Positions 63,846-64,000 of a DNA stretch of 64,000 nt are shown here, in pieces. The notes under the pieces are model-generated. The model saw nothing but the letters and a program-made list of their open reading frames with translations, searched no databases and was not told the DNA's origin. Numbering within the stretch: the stretch's first letter is position 1; each line of letters opens with the position of its first letter. This DNA comes from Alphaproteobacteria bacterium (GTDB taxonomy: Bacteria; Pseudomonadota; Alphaproteobacteria; Sphingomonadales; Sphingomonadaceae): NCBI GenBank assembly GCA_003241875.1, contig QBLU01000004.1, forward strand, positions 61,332-125,331, in the 5' to 3' direction. The translations under genes were made by a program, and so were the position numbers.

Positions 63846-63995
63846 TGACCCTGTCCCGGTTTTGTATCCGGCCAGAATGAGAGATCTGGCGCTTCTGACC
63901 CTGTCCCGGTTTTGTATCCGGCCAGAATGAGAGATCTGGCGCTTCTGACCCTGTCCCGGTTTTGTATCCGGCCAGAATGAGAGATCTGGCGCTTC
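63846..63995. repeat. three perfect 50-bp tandem repeats
   Basis: Units 63846-63895, 63896-63945 and 63946-63995 are identical, each starting TGACCCTGTCCCGG and ending GGCGCTTC. Each contains an inverted repeat GCCAGA-8 bases-TCTGGC and two CCGG tetramers. No spacers lie between units. They adjoin a truncated integrase; reiterated ends are known in some IS families, and an IS or transposon end extending beyond the window is possible. Confidence 0.9.
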
Positions 63996-64000
63996 ATCGG

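Noticed and set aside
63846..63995. CRISPR array
   Set aside because: Units are directly contiguous with no variable spacers, and no cas genes are present.

Overview
The window is high-GC, densely packed DNA whose gene content points to an alphaproteobacterium of the Sphingomonadales. The pointers are an Entner-Doudoroff cluster (edd-glk-eda), two secreted proteins ending in a PEPxxWA-type sorting tail (VPEPATWAML, VPEPASWALM), a one-piece indolepyruvate oxidoreductase, a cyanide-insensitive-type cytochrome bd and a clpP-clpX pair behind trigger factor. Most genes sit in tight operons whose stop and start codons overlap (ATGA, GTGA, TTGA). This taxonomic reading is inference from gene content; no rRNA gene is present.

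Layout. 1-5837: a seven-gene, translationally coupled operon of two DUF4178 zinc-ribbon proteins, a 52-residue membrane protein, DUF350, a membrane-fused spermidine-synthase-like protein, a Tat-lipoprotein FAD oxidoreductase and SpeD. 5901-10609: edd, glk and eda, with a convergent FucP-type sugar transporter that has a LacI-like palindrome upstream. 10822-17207: ppc, pyrB, a dihydroorotase homologue without its metal-binding histidines, and a Sel1/SPOR envelope protein. 17335-25401: indolepyruvate oxidoreductase, an EEP hydrolase, a phospholipase D-type synthase, a methyltransferase and fhs. 25565-34815: cydAB plus a DUF2474 peptide, an Imm-like membrane protein, tRNA-Leu(UAG), tig with an unusual His-rich and Lys/Ala-rich tail, clpP, clpX, an unknown protein and a flippase. 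34905-48664: secreted unknowns, a cupin, an S9 peptidase, a J-domain protein with a decayed copy of its 3' end nearby, two PEP-CTERM proteins, an AT-richer Mrr-like nuclease between inverted repeats, thiC with a TPP riboswitch, a fatty-acid-hydroxylase-family enzyme and an odd AAA ATPase.

48823-60663 reads as one reactive-sulfur island. It holds a TsdA/SoxA-like dihaem cytochrome, an AhpD-like protein, two DUF2892 proteins, a TolC-type channel and a sulfide:quinone-reductase-like flavoprotein on the minus strand. Diverging from these are a rhodanese, an RND adaptor, an RND pump and a Cys-containing ArsR regulator of BigR/SqrR type. Beyond lie a second ArsR and a peroxiredoxin (minus) facing a persulfide-dioxygenase-like metallo-beta-lactamase protein (plus). 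Both divergent promoter regions carry a similar 23-bp imperfect palindrome (53481-53503 and 59696-59718), so I infer one regulon that oxidises sulfide and persulfides and couples this to an efflux pump.

60664-64000 is a mobile-element remnant: a degenerate tRNA-like sequence, an unknown AT-richer gene, a serine resolvase, and a tyrosine recombinase cut off at its N-terminus exactly where three perfect 50-bp tandem repeats begin. The element runs past the right edge.
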